Origin: Mesorhizobium sp.
Lineage (GTDB): Bacteria > Pseudomonadota > Alphaproteobacteria > Rhizobiales > Rhizobiaceae
Reading direction: 5' to 3'
Assembly: GCF_004962245.1 (NCBI RefSeq)
Contig: NZ_SUHQ01000005.1
Coordinates: 1 to 64,000 of the forward strand
Length of the DNA stretch: 64,000 nt
Shown: piece after piece, positions 29,514 through 38,056 of the stretch
Layout: each line of letters starts with the position of its first letter
How positions within the stretch are numbered: position 1 is the stretch's first letter
The notes under the pieces: model-generated
What the model was told of the DNA's origin: nothing
Database searches by the model: none
The model's input: the letters and a program-made list of their open reading frames with translations, nothing else
Made by a program: the position numbers and the translations under genes

Positions 29514-29832
29514 GCTTCACCCATCGACATATCATCGCGCTGTGGCGGTTGTTCGCATAACCGTTGCGGCACCCGGCCGGCAATACGTTGGAAACCTGGC
29601 CATAACAATGATGCAGGCGACCCGCGAGATGCGGTTTTCCGCAGCGCGGCAGCGATGAACGGCAGACATCAATGTCGAGAGAAGAGAGCGGTGCCGGCCT
29701 CTGATCAAGCCCGATCGCAGCCTGATGCGCACCAGAACGGGAACCGGGATGTGGCAGTGCCGCCCGTGGCTGCGCGTTCGGATGATCTACCTTGCCGCCA
29801 GTATTTCGCCTGGCCCAATAGCTCGCAGCGAT
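29514..29832. other. Gap with no gene seen
   Basis: The 319 bp lie upstream of the ATPase and downstream of the TetR gene. Open frames here lack coding bias and cross the ends of real genes. The promoter of the leftward ATPase should be in the right-adjacent 150 bp, but I cannot name its boxes with confidence. Confidence 0.5.
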
Positions 29833-30369
29833 TTATCCCGCAATCTCCAGCAAGGACGATACCAACAACCGACGTTCGTCCTGGGAAAGGACGTCCGAGT
29901 CGAAGAGGTTCATACTGCGAAGCCCTTCGATGGCGAGATAGCAGACCAGCAGCGCCTTGAGGTCCGGCGTCTCTTCCTTCAGCCGCTCGAAAACCTGCCG
30001 CCTGAACGATTTTATCGGCGTCAGGAAATCGGGATCCTCGGCGATCGCCGAGAATATCCAGGAGGCCGACGGTTTCGATTCCTCGGCATGTTCGGCCGAG
30101 AGCTTGATATAGGTCGCAAGCGGGCTTTCGCTGCTGGCGCCGGCCATGCGGGCGGACTCCAGCGCTTGCTCGAAGGCGCGCAGGTAATCCTCCACCAGCG
30201 CCTGCATCAGTTTCGCCTTGGTCGGGAAATTGTACAACAAGCCGCCTTTGGACACGCCAGCACGGCTAGCGACGGCGTCCAGCGACAGGCTGCCGGGCCC
30301 TGTCTCGCGTGCCACATCGGCGGCGGCCGCGAGTATCCTGTCGCGCGAATTTGCCCTGCGAGCTTTCAT
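29833..30369 (-). CDS. TetR/AcrR-family repressor of the RND pump
   Basis: The protein is 178 aa from ATG 30369 (GAGAGGG upstream). The helix-turn-helix is at about residues 25-45 (SLDAVASRAGVSKGGLLYNF), and the rest is the helical ligand-binding domain, including a TetR_C-like region with SASWIFSAIAEDPDFL. It is divergent from the efflux genes, and a dyad lies within the shared promoter (30410-30423), so autoregulation and repression of the pump are likely. Inducer unknown. Confidence 0.85.
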   Translation of the reverse strand: MKARRANSRDRILAAAADVARETGPGSLSLDAVASRAGVSKGGLLYNFPTKAKLMQALVEDYLRAFEQALESARMAGASSESPLATYIKLSAEHAEESKPSASWIFSAIAEDPDFLTPIKSFRRQVFERLKEETPDLKALLVCYLAIEGLRSMNLFDSDVLSQDERRLLVSSLLEIAG

Positions 30370-30401
30370 CAATCCCTCTCAATACATTAGCCTAGGCCCA
30401 A

Positions 30402-30430
30402 TTGACAAGACCGTCCAGACGGTACAGTAA
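30402..30430 (+). promoter_or_regulatory. Efflux promoter with TetR-type operator in the spacer
   Basis: A consensus -35 TTGACA (30402-30407) is followed by ACCGTC-CA-GACGGT (30410-30423), perfect 6-bp arms with 2 bp between, and then by TACAGT/CAGTAA as a possible -10. A repressor bound there would block RNA polymerase directly. The site lies between the TetR gene and the pump genes. Confidence 0.7.
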
Positions 30431-30518
30431 GACCGCCGTCATTTGAAATCGGAACCTGGCACGGATATGTGTTCCGATACCCGACCGTTACACCGGTCGC
30501 CGGCCGAGGGGATTGTTT

Positions 30519-31781
30519 GTGATCAAGCGCTTCATCATCGCCTTCATTCTGCTCGCACTGGTGTGCGGCGGCATCGTCGGTTTCAATCTGTTCCGCGACA
30601 ATGCGATCCAGCAATTCTTCGCTACGATGAAGCCGCCTGCCGCGACCGTGTCGACGACAATCGTCAAGCCGACGGACTGGACGCCGGGCGTCGAGGCGAT
30701 CGGCACGGTCAGCGCGGTCCGCGGCGTCGATCTGACAGTCGAAACCGCCGGCATCGTCAAGGACATCCTGTTTCACGCCAATCAGAAGGTTGAAGCCGAC
30801 GCGGTTCTCCTTCAGCTCGACGATGCCGTCGAACGCGCCGATCTCGAGGCGGCGAGGGCGCAAGCCGCGCTCGACCAGACGTCGCAGGCGCGCGCCATCG
30901 AACTGCAGCGACGCGGCGTCGGCTCGGATGTGACGCTTGACACGGCGCGGGCGACGGCCACGGCCTCCGCCTCGCAGGTGACAAAATTGCAAGCGGTGCT
31001 CGATCAGAAGCAGTTGACGGCGCCCTTTGGCGGCACAGTGGGCATTCCCAGGATCGATCTCGGCCAGTATCTCACACCCGGCACTTCCGTGGTAACCCTG
31101 CAGGATCTGGAGACGATGCGGGTCGATTTCTCAATCCCCGAGCAGCAGCTTCCACTGCTGAAGATCGACCAGACGGTGCGGCTGGGCATCGGCGACGGCG
31201 AGATGCCGTTCGCCGGCACCATCCGCGGTATCGACCCCAAGATCGACCCGGCCAGCCGGCTGGTGACGGTCAGGGCCGAGGTCGCCAACCCCGAAGGCAA
31301 GTTGACCCCTGGCCAGTTCGTGCAGGTGCGCGTCGAATTGCCCGAGGAAAACAACGTGCTGACGGTGCCGCAGACCGCGCTGACCTCCAGCCTGTACGGT
31401 GATTTCGTCTTTGTGGTGCGTCCGGCGAAGCCTGCCGCGGCCAATGGCGCGACCCCTGCTGCTGCGAAGCCGGAAGAAAAGCCCGCCATGGATACCGCGA
31501 AGCCCGCAGCCGAAGCATCCGCGGCAAAACCCGAGGAAAAGCCAGCTGCCGCCCCGGCCGAACCGACAGCGGAAGAACAGAAGCCGCAGCTCGTGCTCAC
31601 CCAGGTGTTCGTCAAGCCCGGCCGGCGCAACGCCGGCCTGGTTGAGATCCTGGAAGGCATCGCGCCTGGCGACGAAGTCGTTACCGCCGGCCAGAACCGG
31701 CTCTCCAACGGTATGTCCGTCGCTGTCGACAACACGATCGACCCGACCAAGTCGGCGAACCAGCAGGCGGCCCAGCAATGA
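30519..31781 (+). CDS. RND efflux periplasmic adaptor (membrane fusion protein)
   Basis: The protein is about 420 aa. GTG 30519 is preferred to TTG 30513, since GAGGGGA sits seven bases before the GTG. An N-terminal membrane anchor is followed by a lipoyl-like half motif (VETAGIVKDILFHANQKVEADAVLLQLDD), a helical hairpin, the second lipoyl half (LTAPFGGTVGIPRIDLGQYL) and a beta-barrel. Unusual is a stretch of some 50 residues, about 305-355, rich in Ala, Pro, Lys and Glu with repeated KPEEKP, inserted before the last strand. It couples to the transporter by ATGA. Confidence 0.87.
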   Translation: MIKRFIIAFILLALVCGGIVGFNLFRDNAIQQFFATMKPPAATVSTTIVKPTDWTPGVEAIGTVSAVRGVDLTVETAGIVKDILFHANQKVEADAVLLQLDDAVERADLEAARAQAALDQTSQARAIELQRRGVGSDVTLDTARATATASASQVTKLQAVLDQKQLTAPFGGTVGIPRIDLGQYLTPGTSVVTLQDLETMRVDFSIPEQQLPLLKIDQTVRLGIGDGEMPFAGTIRGIDPKIDPASRLVTVRAEVANPEGKLTPGQFVQVRVELPEENNVLTVPQTALTSSLYGDFVFVVRPAKPAAANGATPAAAKPEEKPAMDTAKPAAEASAAKPEEKPAAAPAEPTAEEQKPQLVLTQVFVKPGRRNAGLVEILEGIAPGDEVVTAGQNRLSNGMSVAVDNTIDPTKSANQQAAQQ

Positions 31782-34700
31782 GCTTTTCCGACATCTTCAT
31801 CCGCCGTCCGGTCCTTTCGACCGTGCTCGCCTTGATGATCCTGCTTCTGGGTTTCCAAGGCATCTTCAACCTTTCGATCCGGCAGTATCCAGAGGTTGAG
31901 GAAACGGCCATCACGATCACCACGGCCTATCCCGGCGCCAGCGCCGACCTGATCCAGGGGTTCATTTCCGCGCCGATCGCCCGTGCCGTCGCTTCGACCG
32001 AAAACATCGATTATGTCACCTCGGCGAGCCGGCCCTCCTCCAGCACCGTCACGGTGCAGATGAAACTCGGCTCCGACCCCGACGTTGCCCTGAACGAGGT
32101 CTTGTCGAAGGTACAGGGCGTGCGCGGCGATCTGCCGGATGAAGCCAAGGACCCTGTGATCGTCAAGGGCACCGGCGAGCAGTTCGCGATGATGTACATC
32201 TCGATGCAGAATCCGAACATGACGCCGGAACAGCTCACCGAATATATCGAGCGCGTCGTGCGGCCGCGCATGTCGACGGTCGAGGGTGTCGCCGACGTGC
32301 AGATCTTCGGCGCCGCCGAATATTCGATGCGCGTCTGGATCGACCCGATCAAACTGGCGGCGCGCGGCGTGACGGCGGCGGAGGTGCTGACCGCCATCAA
32401 CAATTCGAATTTCCTCTCCGCGCCGGGCAATACCGAAAACGAATATGTGGTTTCCTCGATCACTGTCCGCTCGACGCTGCAGACGCCGGAGGCTTTCGCC
32501 GCCCTTCCGCTCCGTTCGCAAGACGGCAATGTGGTGAGACTGCGCGACGTGGCGCGCGTCGAGCTCGCCGCGGCGAACACCGACACCAGGGTCAGCTTCA
32601 ACGGCAAGCCCGGCATCTTTCTCGCCATCTTCCCGACGCCGGCCGCCAATCCGCTGTCGACAGCGGAGGCGATCCACAAAATCGTGCCGACGATCCAGGA
32701 GACGCTGCCGCTCGGCATGACGATCGAGATCGTCTACGATTCGACGGAGCAGATCAGCGCGTCGATCGAGGAGGTGTTCAAGACCATCGCCGAGGCTGTC
32801 GCCATCGTCATCGTCGTGATCCTGCTCTTCCTCGGCTCGTTCCGCTCGGTGCTGATGCCGATCGTGACCATCCCGCTGTCGCTGATCGGCGTCTGCTTCC
32901 TGCTGTTTTCCGTGGGCTATTCGATCAATCTTTTGTCGTTGCTGGCCATGGTGCTGGCGATCGGCCTCGTCGTCGACGACGCCATCGTGGTGGTGGAGAA
33001 CATTCACCGCCACATGGAAGAAGACAACATGTCGCCAATGCAGGCGGCCTTCAACGGCATGCGGGAGATCTCGTCCGCCGTTGTCGCCATGACGATAACG
33101 CTGGCCGCCGTGTTCGCGCCGCTGGCCTTCACCGGCGGCTTGACCGGCGCACTGTTTCGCGAATTCGCGATGACGCTTGCCGGCTCGGTGGTGCTTTCGG
33201 GCGTCGTCGCCCTCACCATCACGCCGATGATGTCGGCGCGCATTCTGAAGGCCGGCTCGCACAGCCGCTTCCAGCGCATTGTCGACAACACGTTCGGGCG
33301 CGTCGAAAACGTGTATGAACGGCTGGTCAGCGGCTCGCTGAAATATCGCCCGGTGACGCTGATGATCGTCATCGCACTGGTCGCCACGACCGGCTTCATG
33401 TTCACCAAGACCTCGAGCGAACTGGCGCCGGAAGAAGACCAGGGCTTCCTGCTTTCGCTGGTAACCGCGCCGCGCTACGCGACGTCGGACTATACCGAAA
33501 GCTACGTCAATCAGATACTCGGCCTGGTCAAGGACCTGCCTGAGACGCGGGCGCAGTTCTCGGCGGTCGCCTTCGGCGGCGGCCAGACGAACAGCGCTTT
33601 CGTCGGCTTTGCGTTCAAGGACTGGGCTGAGCGTACGCGCAGCTCGAAGGAAATCCAGGAGGACATCACGGGTCGGCTCAGCAAGGTGGCGGGCGTCGAA
33701 GCTTTCGTCTTCGCACCGCCGACGCTGCCCGGTTCCGGCGGCGGCCTGCCGATCACGATGGTCGTGCGCTCTACCGGCGAGGCCTCGCAAGTGTACGAGG
33801 CGGCCGAGGAGATCAAGAACAAGGCGCAGGCCACCGGCCGCTTCCTCGTGGTGCAGAATTCGATGACCTTTGATGCGCCGCAAGTGACGGTGACGATCGA
33901 CCGCGACCGCGCCGCGGCGCTCAACCTGCCGATCGCCGACATCGGCCGGACGCTGACCCTCTTGGTCGGTGGCGCCGAAGTGGCGCAATTCGACCGCGAA
34001 TCCAACAGCTACGACATCATTCCGCAGGTGCCGCAGAAATTCCGCGACAATCCCGAAAAGCTGGCCGAATATTTCGTGCGCAGCGCGTCGGGCGAGATGG
34101 TGCCGCTCTCGGCAGTGGTGAAGATTTCGACCAACGCCTCGCCGGCCGCGATCGAGCAGTTCAACCAGTTGAACTCAGCCACGATTTCCGCTCTGCCATT
34201 GCCCACCGTCACCACCGGCGACGGGCTGAAGACCATCGAGGATCTCGCCAGGGAAAGCCTGCCCGAGACGTTCTTCATCGACTATACCGGCCAGTCGCGG
34301 CAGGAGAAGGAACAGGGCAACACGATCCTCATCGCCTTCGCTGCGGCCGTCCTCGTCATCTATCTCGTGCTGGCGGCGCAGTTCGAAAGCTTCCGCGATC
34401 CGTTTATCATCATGATGTCGGTGCCGCTGTCGATCTTCGGCGCGATCGTGCCGCTCAACCTAGGGCTGGGAACGCTCAACATCTACACGCAGGTCGGCCT
34501 GATCACGCTGATCGGCCTGATCACCAAGCACGGCATTCTTCTGGTCGAGTTCGCCAACCAGCAGCGCGAGCTCCACGGGATGCGCCGACGCGATGCGATC
34601 ATCGCCTCGGCCAAGGTGCGGCTGCGGCCGATCCTGATGACGACGGCGGCGATGGCGCTCGGCGTGGTGCCGCTGATCATCTCCAGCGGCGCGGGTGCCG

Positions 34701-34864
34701 CAGCGCGCTATTCGATGGGCCTGGTGATCTTCACCGGCATTCTGGTGGGAACCATGTTCACCCTGTTCGTGGTGCCGATGTTCTACACCTTCATCGCCAG
34801 CAAGGACCTGCCGCATCATGCCGAAAAGCCGGACCCGAAGCTGATGCCGGTGGTGCAGGACTGA
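31778..34864 (+). CDS. RND efflux transporter, AcrB/MexB-like inner-membrane subunit
   Basis: The protein is 1028 aa, the normal length. Twelve membrane helices and two large periplasmic loops are evident. The N-terminus FSDIFIRRPVLSTVLALMIL is typical. Helix 4 has VVDDAIVVVENI with the proton-relay aspartates, and the C-terminal half has GLITKHGILLVEFAN. It exports drugs or other amphiphiles with the adaptor upstream. No outer-membrane TolC-type gene follows, so a distant one must be used. The operon ends at a strong terminator. Confidence 0.92.
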   Translation: MSFSDIFIRRPVLSTVLALMILLLGFQGIFNLSIRQYPEVEETAITITTAYPGASADLIQGFISAPIARAVASTENIDYVTSASRPSSSTVTVQMKLGSDPDVALNEVLSKVQGVRGDLPDEAKDPVIVKGTGEQFAMMYISMQNPNMTPEQLTEYIERVVRPRMSTVEGVADVQIFGAAEYSMRVWIDPIKLAARGVTAAEVLTAINNSNFLSAPGNTENEYVVSSITVRSTLQTPEAFAALPLRSQDGNVVRLRDVARVELAAANTDTRVSFNGKPGIFLAIFPTPAANPLSTAEAIHKIVPTIQETLPLGMTIEIVYDSTEQISASIEEVFKTIAEAVAIVIVVILLFLGSFRSVLMPIVTIPLSLIGVCFLLFSVGYSINLLSLLAMVLAIGLVVDDAIVVVENIHRHMEEDNMSPMQAAFNGMREISSAVVAMTITLAAVFAPLAFTGGLTGALFREFAMTLAGSVVLSGVVALTITPMMSARILKAGSHSRFQRIVDNTFGRVENVYERLVSGSLKYRPVTLMIVIALVATTGFMFTKTSSELAPEEDQGFLLSLVTAPRYATSDYTESYVNQILGLVKDLPETRAQFSAVAFGGGQTNSAFVGFAFKDWAERTRSSKEIQEDITGRLSKVAGVEAFVFAPPTLPGSGGGLPITMVVRSTGEASQVYEAAEEIKNKAQATGRFLVVQNSMTFDAPQVTVTIDRDRAAALNLPIADIGRTLTLLVGGAEVAQFDRESNSYDIIPQVPQKFRDNPEKLAEYFVRSASGEMVPLSAVVKISTNASPAAIEQFNQLNSATISALPLPTVTTGDGLKTIEDLARESLPETFFIDYTGQSRQEKEQGNTILIAFAAAVLVIYLVLAAQFESFRDPFIIMMSVPLSIFGAIVPLNLGLGTLNIYTQVGLITLIGLITKHGILLVEFANQQRELHGMRRRDAIIASAKVRLRPILMTTAAMALGVVPLIISSGAGAAARYSMGLVIFTGILVGTMFTLFVVPMFYTFIASKDLPHHAEKPDPKLMPVVQD

Positions 34865-34868
34865 TAGC

Positions 34869-34896
34869 AAAAAAGGCCGGAAATTCCGGCCTTTTT
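34869..34896 (+). terminator. Intrinsic terminator after the RND operon
   Basis: The hairpin GGCCGGAA/TTCCGGCC is flanked by an A-run on the left and TTTTT on the right, seven bases after the transporter stop. The symmetry lets it serve the convergent L,D-transpeptidase gene as well. Confidence 0.9.
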
Positions 34897-34953
34897 CATA
34901 ACGTTGGAGCACGGCATTCCGCCGATGTCGGTCACGACCACTTCAAACACCGC

Positions 34954-35415
34954 TTACTTGACGATGACGATCCGGGTGTTGGCCGGACCGAAAACCTCGA
35001 CAAGCTGGTAGAAATCGGCGGCATTGTCCGGATGCAGCCGCACGCAGCCATGCGAAGCCGGTTGGCCGAGACGTTTGACGAAATTGGTCGCATGCACGGC
35101 GTAACCGCCCTTGAAGAAGACCGAATGCGGCATCGGCGCGTTGTCGTATTTCCTCGAATACCACATTTGGTGCATGCGGATCGGCTTGAACGAGCCGGTC
35201 GGCGTGACATGCGCCCTGTCACCGGTCGAGACCTTCCACGCGAAGGTCGGTCGCCCGTCGACCAGAACTTCCATGGTCTGCTGCGAGAGCGAAACCCGCG
35301 CCACGATCTGATTGCCGGCGTGGGCGGCACCATTGCCGAGGCCGAACAGAACAACCGCACCCGTGAGGGCGGCGGCAGCGATGTTGATGAGCTTGGTGGA
35401 AATGGCAGTGTACAT
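34954..35415 (-). CDS. L,D-transpeptidase (YkuD family)
   Basis: The protein is 153 aa with an N-terminal signal ending near NGAAHA-G. The YkuD catalytic domain fills the rest. H108 in GYAVHAT, H122 and the nucleophile C124 in SHGCVRL form the active site. It cross-links peptidoglycan through 3-3 bonds or attaches proteins to it in the periplasm. It is a short, single-domain version, as is common in rhizobia. Monocistronic, convergent with the RND operon. Confidence 0.9.
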   Translation of the reverse strand: MYTAISTKLINIAAAALTGAVVLFGLGNGAAHAGNQIVARVSLSQQTMEVLVDGRPTFAWKVSTGDRAHVTPTGSFKPIRMHQMWYSRKYDNAPMPHSVFFKGGYAVHATNFVKRLGQPASHGCVRLHPDNAADFYQLVEVFGPANTRIVIVK

Positions 35416-35797
35416 CGATATCCCCCTGTCTGCCGGACATGGCCGGCTCCAATGCGATGACCCGGCTTATCGTTGCGTCATGTTTCGAATTTATTTCGCT
35501 GGAAGTGCGTTTCCGTTTCGAAAGCGTTTCCTCCGGTTAACAACCGGGGAAGCCGATAGAGGGCGCCACAAGCAGAATCTCAGGGACAAAACCAAGGCAT
35601 GACGCCGTCGACGCACAGAACAGGGCCAGCGGAAGACGCAAAGCCATCTCCAAACGAAAGTGCGATCCTCTCGCATATGAAAGAATTTTGACTTGCTCCG
35701 AAACCAATCTGCAACAAAGCGCGGGCCCTAGCGGCATGCTCTGGATACAGGCCAGCCGCAGAGTTGACCTAACGAAAGCAGCCGGCACCAAACGAAG
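35416..35797. other. Gap with no gene seen
   Basis: These 382 bp hold the promoter region of the leftward L,D-transpeptidase and of the rightward small membrane protein. Open frames found here do not show the usual third-position GC. No clear hairpin or repeat was noticed. Confidence 0.5.
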
Positions 35798-36130
35798 ATG
35801 AACATGCAATCGAACGCGATGTCCTGGCTTTTCAGGGCAAGCATAGCCGCAACGATCATTGGCGGTGTCGGCACCGTCGCTGGCACTCCGGCGACGAGGC
35901 TCGTGGGAATGACTTCAAGCGAGGTTTCGACGCTGCATGCCGCACTGTTTTTCGCCACGGTCTGGATCGTGTCCAGCCTGCGCATCAACCGGTTCAAGAC
36001 CCTCTGGCGGGTCGGTTTTGGGCTGAAGAGGATGCGCGGCGCCTCCGGCAACTTGCAGCCGAGAGGACCGAAGGCCCGCGCCGCGACGGGGGGCTCCGCT
36101 GGCGGCGCGGGCACTTCGGGGGTGTCCTGA
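35798..36130 (+). CDS. Small hypothetical membrane protein
   Basis: The protein is 110 aa with two hydrophobic segments (about residues 12-28 and 45-60) and a basic, Gly/Ser-rich tail (GLKRMRGASGN to the end). No family is recognised. The ribosome site is weak (ACGAAG), and reality rests on the membrane-like pattern, so I rate it as possible only. A palindromic repeat begins right at its stop codon. Confidence 0.4.
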   Translation: MNMQSNAMSWLFRASIAATIIGGVGTVAGTPATRLVGMTSSEVSTLHAALFFATVWIVSSLRINRFKTLWRVGFGLKRMRGASGNLQPRGPKARAATGGSAGGAGTSGVS

Positions 36131-36225
36131 AGACATGATCCCGAACTGGAACACCGCGTAGCGACAAGTGGGTACTGGTTTTCGGAACAAGATCATGCCC
36201 GAAACGGGCCTCACGCAGCAGATCT
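36131..36225. repeat. Palindromic intergenic repeat
   Basis: CATGATCCCGAA near the left end pairs with TTCGGAACAAGATCATG about 50 bp later (with a short bulge), and GCCCGAAACGGGC follows as a second small hairpin. It is of the same general type as the elements at 28362 and 40141. Confidence 0.55.
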
Positions 36226-36245
36226 GAATTTGGGGAGCGGATAGG

Positions 36246-36428
36246 ATGAACACGAAATTTGCAGCTTCGGTGCTTACCGCATTGCTCTACGCACAGGGCC
36301 TGCTCGGCTTTGCCGGCCTTGCCACCGTGCTTCTTAGGGATCGTGCCCATGCAAGCGAACTCGTCACGGCCAGCGAAATGGGGACCAGCGAAATGCCGTC
36401 AGGTCCATCGCTTCTCGTGGTGCGCTGA
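36246..36428 (+). CDS. Very small putative exported or membrane peptide
   Basis: The product is 60 aa. GGGGAGCGGATAGG precedes the ATG. Residues 8-30 are hydrophobic (SVLTALLYAQGLLGFAGLA) and the C-terminal part is polar. It could be a cleaved or anchored periplasmic peptide. No family is recognised; it converges on the OmpR-like gene at 36468. Confidence 0.4.
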   Translation: MNTKFAASVLTALLYAQGLLGFAGLATVLLRDRAHASELVTASEMGTSEMPSGPSLLVVR

Positions 36429-36467
36429 GCGCCTGGGCCTGTGGACAGTACGGTGACGGCCCTGCCG

Positions 36468-37154
36468 TCAGTCGGCGAACTGCGTCGGCGGATCGAACCG
36501 GTAGCCCGCGCCACGTATGGTGGTGATGGTTTCGGTGTCGAGCTTGCGGCGCAGCCGCACAATGCGCGAATCGATCGAGCGATCGAAGGCATCGGCATTT
36601 TCGGCGGGCGCGGCGGCAATGATGTCGTCGCGCGTCAAGACCTTTCGCGGACTGGCCAGGAACAACCGGAGCAGCGCCACCTGACCCGGCGACAACTGTT
36701 CTTCCGTGCCGGAACGATGCATGACCATGGCCGATCGCAGGTCGACCGTCGCATTCTCCAGCACCACCAATTCCCCGGCATTCCTGCCGCGCCGTGTCAG
36801 CAGGCCGCCGATACGGGCAGCGAGCTCCCTGACGTTGAGCGGGCTCTCGACGACGTCGGCGGCGCCGAGTTCGAGCGCCAGCACCTTGTCAACGAGATCG
36901 GCCGGCCGGCAGATCAGGATGAAATCCGGCCCGCCCTCGCCGCCATGGCGCCTGAGCAGGTCACGCCCTTCCGCCTGACTGAGGCTGTCGCCAACGACGA
37001 CGACATCGATGCCCTTCTCAGAAAGCAGGGATTCGGCCTCCCACGGCTGCCGCACCGCGCGCACGTCATGACCGCGCCGTTCGAGATGATCGGCGAGATC
37101 GGCTGCGACCACTTCGGCGACCGAAACAAGCGCGATGATGGATCGTGCAGCCAT
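36468..37154 (-). CDS. OmpR-like regulator with degenerate receiver domain
   Basis: The protein is about 228 aa from ATG 37154 (GGGAAAG upstream). The C-terminal winged helix is normal for the OmpR/PhoB group (SPGQVALLRLFLASPRKVLTR, SIDSRIVRLRRKL, GAGYRFDPP). The N-terminal half has the receiver fold but not its chemistry. The acidic pair is replaced in LVSVAEVV, the phosphoacceptor position is Gly in VVVVGDSLSQAEG, and the KP lysine is Ser in VVESPLN. It is therefore probably not controlled by phosphorylation. It is divergent from an intact response regulator at 37250. Confidence 0.82.
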   Translation of the reverse strand: MAARSIIALVSVAEVVAADLADHLERRGHDVRAVRQPWEAESLLSEKGIDVVVVGDSLSQAEGRDLLRRHGGEGGPDFILICRPADLVDKVLALELGAADVVESPLNVRELAARIGGLLTRRGRNAGELVVLENATVDLRSAMVMHRSGTEEQLSPGQVALLRLFLASPRKVLTRDDIIAAAPAENADAFDRSIDSRIVRLRRKLDTETITTIRGAGYRFDPPTQFAD

Positions 37155-37249
37155 CTTTCCCATCCCCTGCAACCGGCAACCCAAGATGAGTGCTGGACAT
37201 GATGTTTATACCCAATCTACTTTCCGCTGAAAGCGGGAGCGAGAGCATA

Positions 37250-37981
37250 GTGCAGGCACGAATTGTCGTCGTCGAGGACGAGCCCGATCTGAGGGACGCG
37301 GTCGCCGAGTATCTCAGCGCCAGCGGTTACGATGTCGCTACGGCCGAAAGTGCCGCCGCCGCACGAACCTTGCTGGAAACGCAGTCGTTCCATTTGGCCA
37401 TCCTCGACATCGCCATGCCCGGCGAGGACGGCTTGTCGCTCGGCCGCTGGCTGCGCTCGAAAACGCCGATCGGCATCATCTATGCCACCGCCGCCGGCAC
37501 CGCGCTCGACCGTATCGTCGGGCTGGAGCTTGGCGCCGACGACTACATCGTCAAGCCTTACGAATTGCGCGAGGTGCTGGCGAGGGTCCGCAGCGTGTTG
37601 CGCCGCGTTCCGCAGCCGACCGAGCCGCAGGGCGCCAAGGCCGAAACGACTGCCAAGCGCCGTTTCATGAGCTTCGGCTCCTTCCATGCCGATCTCGACG
37701 GCAGGTTCGTGACCGGCGCCGACGGGACGGTCGTCGACATGGCCAAGAGCGAATTCGACGTGCTGGAGGTTTTCCTGACGCGCGCCAACCGGCTGTTGAC
37801 GCGTACGGCGATCTCCGAGGCGATCGGCTTCGTGGAAGACTCTGAATCGTCGCGCGCCGTCGACATCCGCATCATGCGGCTGAGAAAGAAGATCGAGGCG
37901 GACCCGGCCAATCCGAAATTCCTGCGCACGGTGCGCGGCGAAGGCTATATCTTTTCGCTGCCCACCGGCGAAAGTAGCTGA
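37250..37981 (+). CDS. Two-component response regulator, OmpR family
   Basis: The protein is about 243 aa from GTG 37250 (GGGAGC upstream); a GTG at 37190 or ATGs at 37199/37202 would add a tail of up to 20 residues. The receiver is intact: acidic pair in VVVEDEPDLRD, phosphoacceptor D in LAILDIAMPGEDG, and K in DDYIVKPYE. The DNA-binding wing has KSEFDVLEVFLTRANRLLTR and RAVDIRIMRLRKKIE. It lies 75 bp before a hybrid histidine kinase and may be its partner. Confidence 0.87.
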   Translation: MQARIVVVEDEPDLRDAVAEYLSASGYDVATAESAAAARTLLETQSFHLAILDIAMPGEDGLSLGRWLRSKTPIGIIYATAAGTALDRIVGLELGADDYIVKPYELREVLARVRSVLRRVPQPTEPQGAKAETTAKRRFMSFGSFHADLDGRFVTGADGTVVDMAKSEFDVLEVFLTRANRLLTRTAISEAIGFVEDSESSRAVDIRIMRLRKKIEADPANPKFLRTVRGEGYIFSLPTGESS

Positions 37982-38056
37982 GTCGGGCGACCGCCTGGTA
38001 TCGGTCCAGCCCGGGTGTCACTCTGGCTTGGTACGACTCTGAAATGACGGCTGACC

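Noticed and set aside
29725..30390. Open frame of 221 codons on the plus strand
   Set aside because: Antisense to the TetR gene, no plausible domain.
31004..33988. Open frame of 994 codons on the minus strand
   Set aside because: It is antisense to the RND transporter. Its residues are rich in Arg, His, Asp and Gly, as expected from a GC-rich shadow frame, and no fold or motif is seen.
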